Of a DNA stretch of 64,000 nucleotides, positions 63,586-64,000 are shown one piece after another. The stretch's first letter is position 1, and every line of letters begins with the position of its first letter. The stretch is taken from assembly GCF_000820125.1 (NCBI RefSeq), contig NZ_CDBY01000036.1:78976-142975 (forward strand), read 5' to 3'. The notes beneath the pieces are model-generated. The model was not told the origin of the DNA. It made no database searches and worked only from the letters and a program-made list of their open reading frames with translations. This stretch comes from Aeromonas simiae. Its GTDB lineage: Bacteria > Pseudomonadota > Gammaproteobacteria > Enterobacterales > Aeromonadaceae. The position numbers and the translations under genes are program-made.

Positions 63586-63897
63586 TCATTTGTCGTGCAG
63601 GCCAAAGGTGACCCGGCTGAGCTCTTCATTGACGTCGAAGAGCTTGTACTGAACGTTACGGGCCCCCATCGCTAGCACTCGCTGCTCGTGCATGGTGACA
63701 TAAGCGCGGGCGTGCTCTTCGTTGTCAAACAGGTAGATGCCTCCCGCTTCACCGGTTTGTGGATTTTCAGTCCAAATCTTGGAAATAAATCCGGGCTCGT
63801 GGGTGATGGATTCAGCCAGAGGGAGGGCCGCGCTGGCTAACGAGGGCCCCATCATGTCAGCAGGGAAATCGAAGTGGATCTGTAGCAGGGTGGTCAC
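63586..63897 (-). CDS. ydhR: Putative mono-oxygenase YdhR
   Basis: 103-residue dimeric ferredoxin-like (ABM-type) protein. LLQIHFDFP, LAESITHEPGFISKIWTENPQTGEAGGIYLF and KLFDVNEELS match E. coli YdhR, a putative mono-oxygenase. The family oxidises polyaromatic or quinol-like compounds; the substrate is unknown. GGAGAACACC precedes the ATG. The remaining bases to 64000 are the upstream region of this gene and show nothing definite. Confidence 0.9.
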   Translation of the reverse strand: MTTLLQIHFDFPADMMGPSLASAALPLAESITHEPGFISKIWTENPQTGEAGGIYLFDNEEHARAYVTMHEQRVLAMGARNVQYKLFDVNEELSRVTFGLHDK

Positions 63898-64000
63898 GGT
63901 GTTCTCCTTTTCGATATGTGGTTGGCATCATAGGGAGCTGGGGGACTCTTCTGCAAGAAGGCACTTTTTCGTGGCATAGTATGTCAATCAGCATCGAAAA

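Noticed and set aside
1..64000. CRISPR arrays, insertion sequences, tRNA or rRNA genes
   Set aside because: No regularly spaced repeats, transposase motifs, terminal inverted repeats with direct repeats, or tRNA-like cloverleaf sequences were noticed.

Overview
The window reads as a chromosomal segment of a GC-rich gammaproteobacterium, most likely Aeromonas (inference). The signs are a MotX sodium-motor protein, a HlyU-type regulator, a lipoprotein pullulanase, close relatives of E. coli and Vibrio housekeeping proteins, and uniformly high GC outside the pilin genes. No rRNA, tRNA, insertion sequence, integrase, prophage or CRISPR array was seen. The window opens inside an L,D-transpeptidase gene.

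Layout, left part: tyrB (minus); a cellulose operon bcsG-R-Q-A-B-Z-C (2.0-13.9 kb) whose genes mostly overlap, headed by the cellulose phosphoethanolamine transferase, with no bcsE or bcsF; a divergent cobalt/nickel pair (RcnR/DmeR-type repressor and DmeF exporter) around a near-perfect RcnR-type operator; pulA; then a two-gene ParM/ParR-like actin partition module between housekeeping genes. Next come a DUF1294 gene and arfB (minus), a lone P-II gene behind a sigma-54-like promoter, an fbpABC ferric-iron transporter, a Dyp-type peroxidase, argR, artPIQM, mdh, motX, and divergent hmp/nsrR.

Middle part: a corB-like gene and ypjD (minus), ffh, the rpsP-rimM-trmD-rplS operon, a small E-set protein gene and mutH (minus). 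A 714-base gene-free interval between mutH and rppH carries DnaA boxes, an IHF-consensus match and clustered GATC sites, and resembles the E. coli DARS2 locus. It is followed by rppH-ptsP, lgt-thyA, nhaA, nhaR and hlyU.

Right part: rpsT (minus), murJ, and the tightly overlapping ribF-ileS-lspA-fkpB-ispH operon. A type IV minor-pilin cluster follows: a pilE-like gene on minus, then fimT-, pilW-, pilX- and a very large pilV-like gene on plus. It has lower GC than its surroundings and no pilY1. The window ends with an acidic unknown protein and ydhR.

Many start codons were chosen by Shine-Dalgarno position and family alignment from memory. They include TTG for ptsP, murJ and rpsT, and GTG for rimM, rppH and the DUF1294 gene. 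All regulatory sites are sequence matches only.
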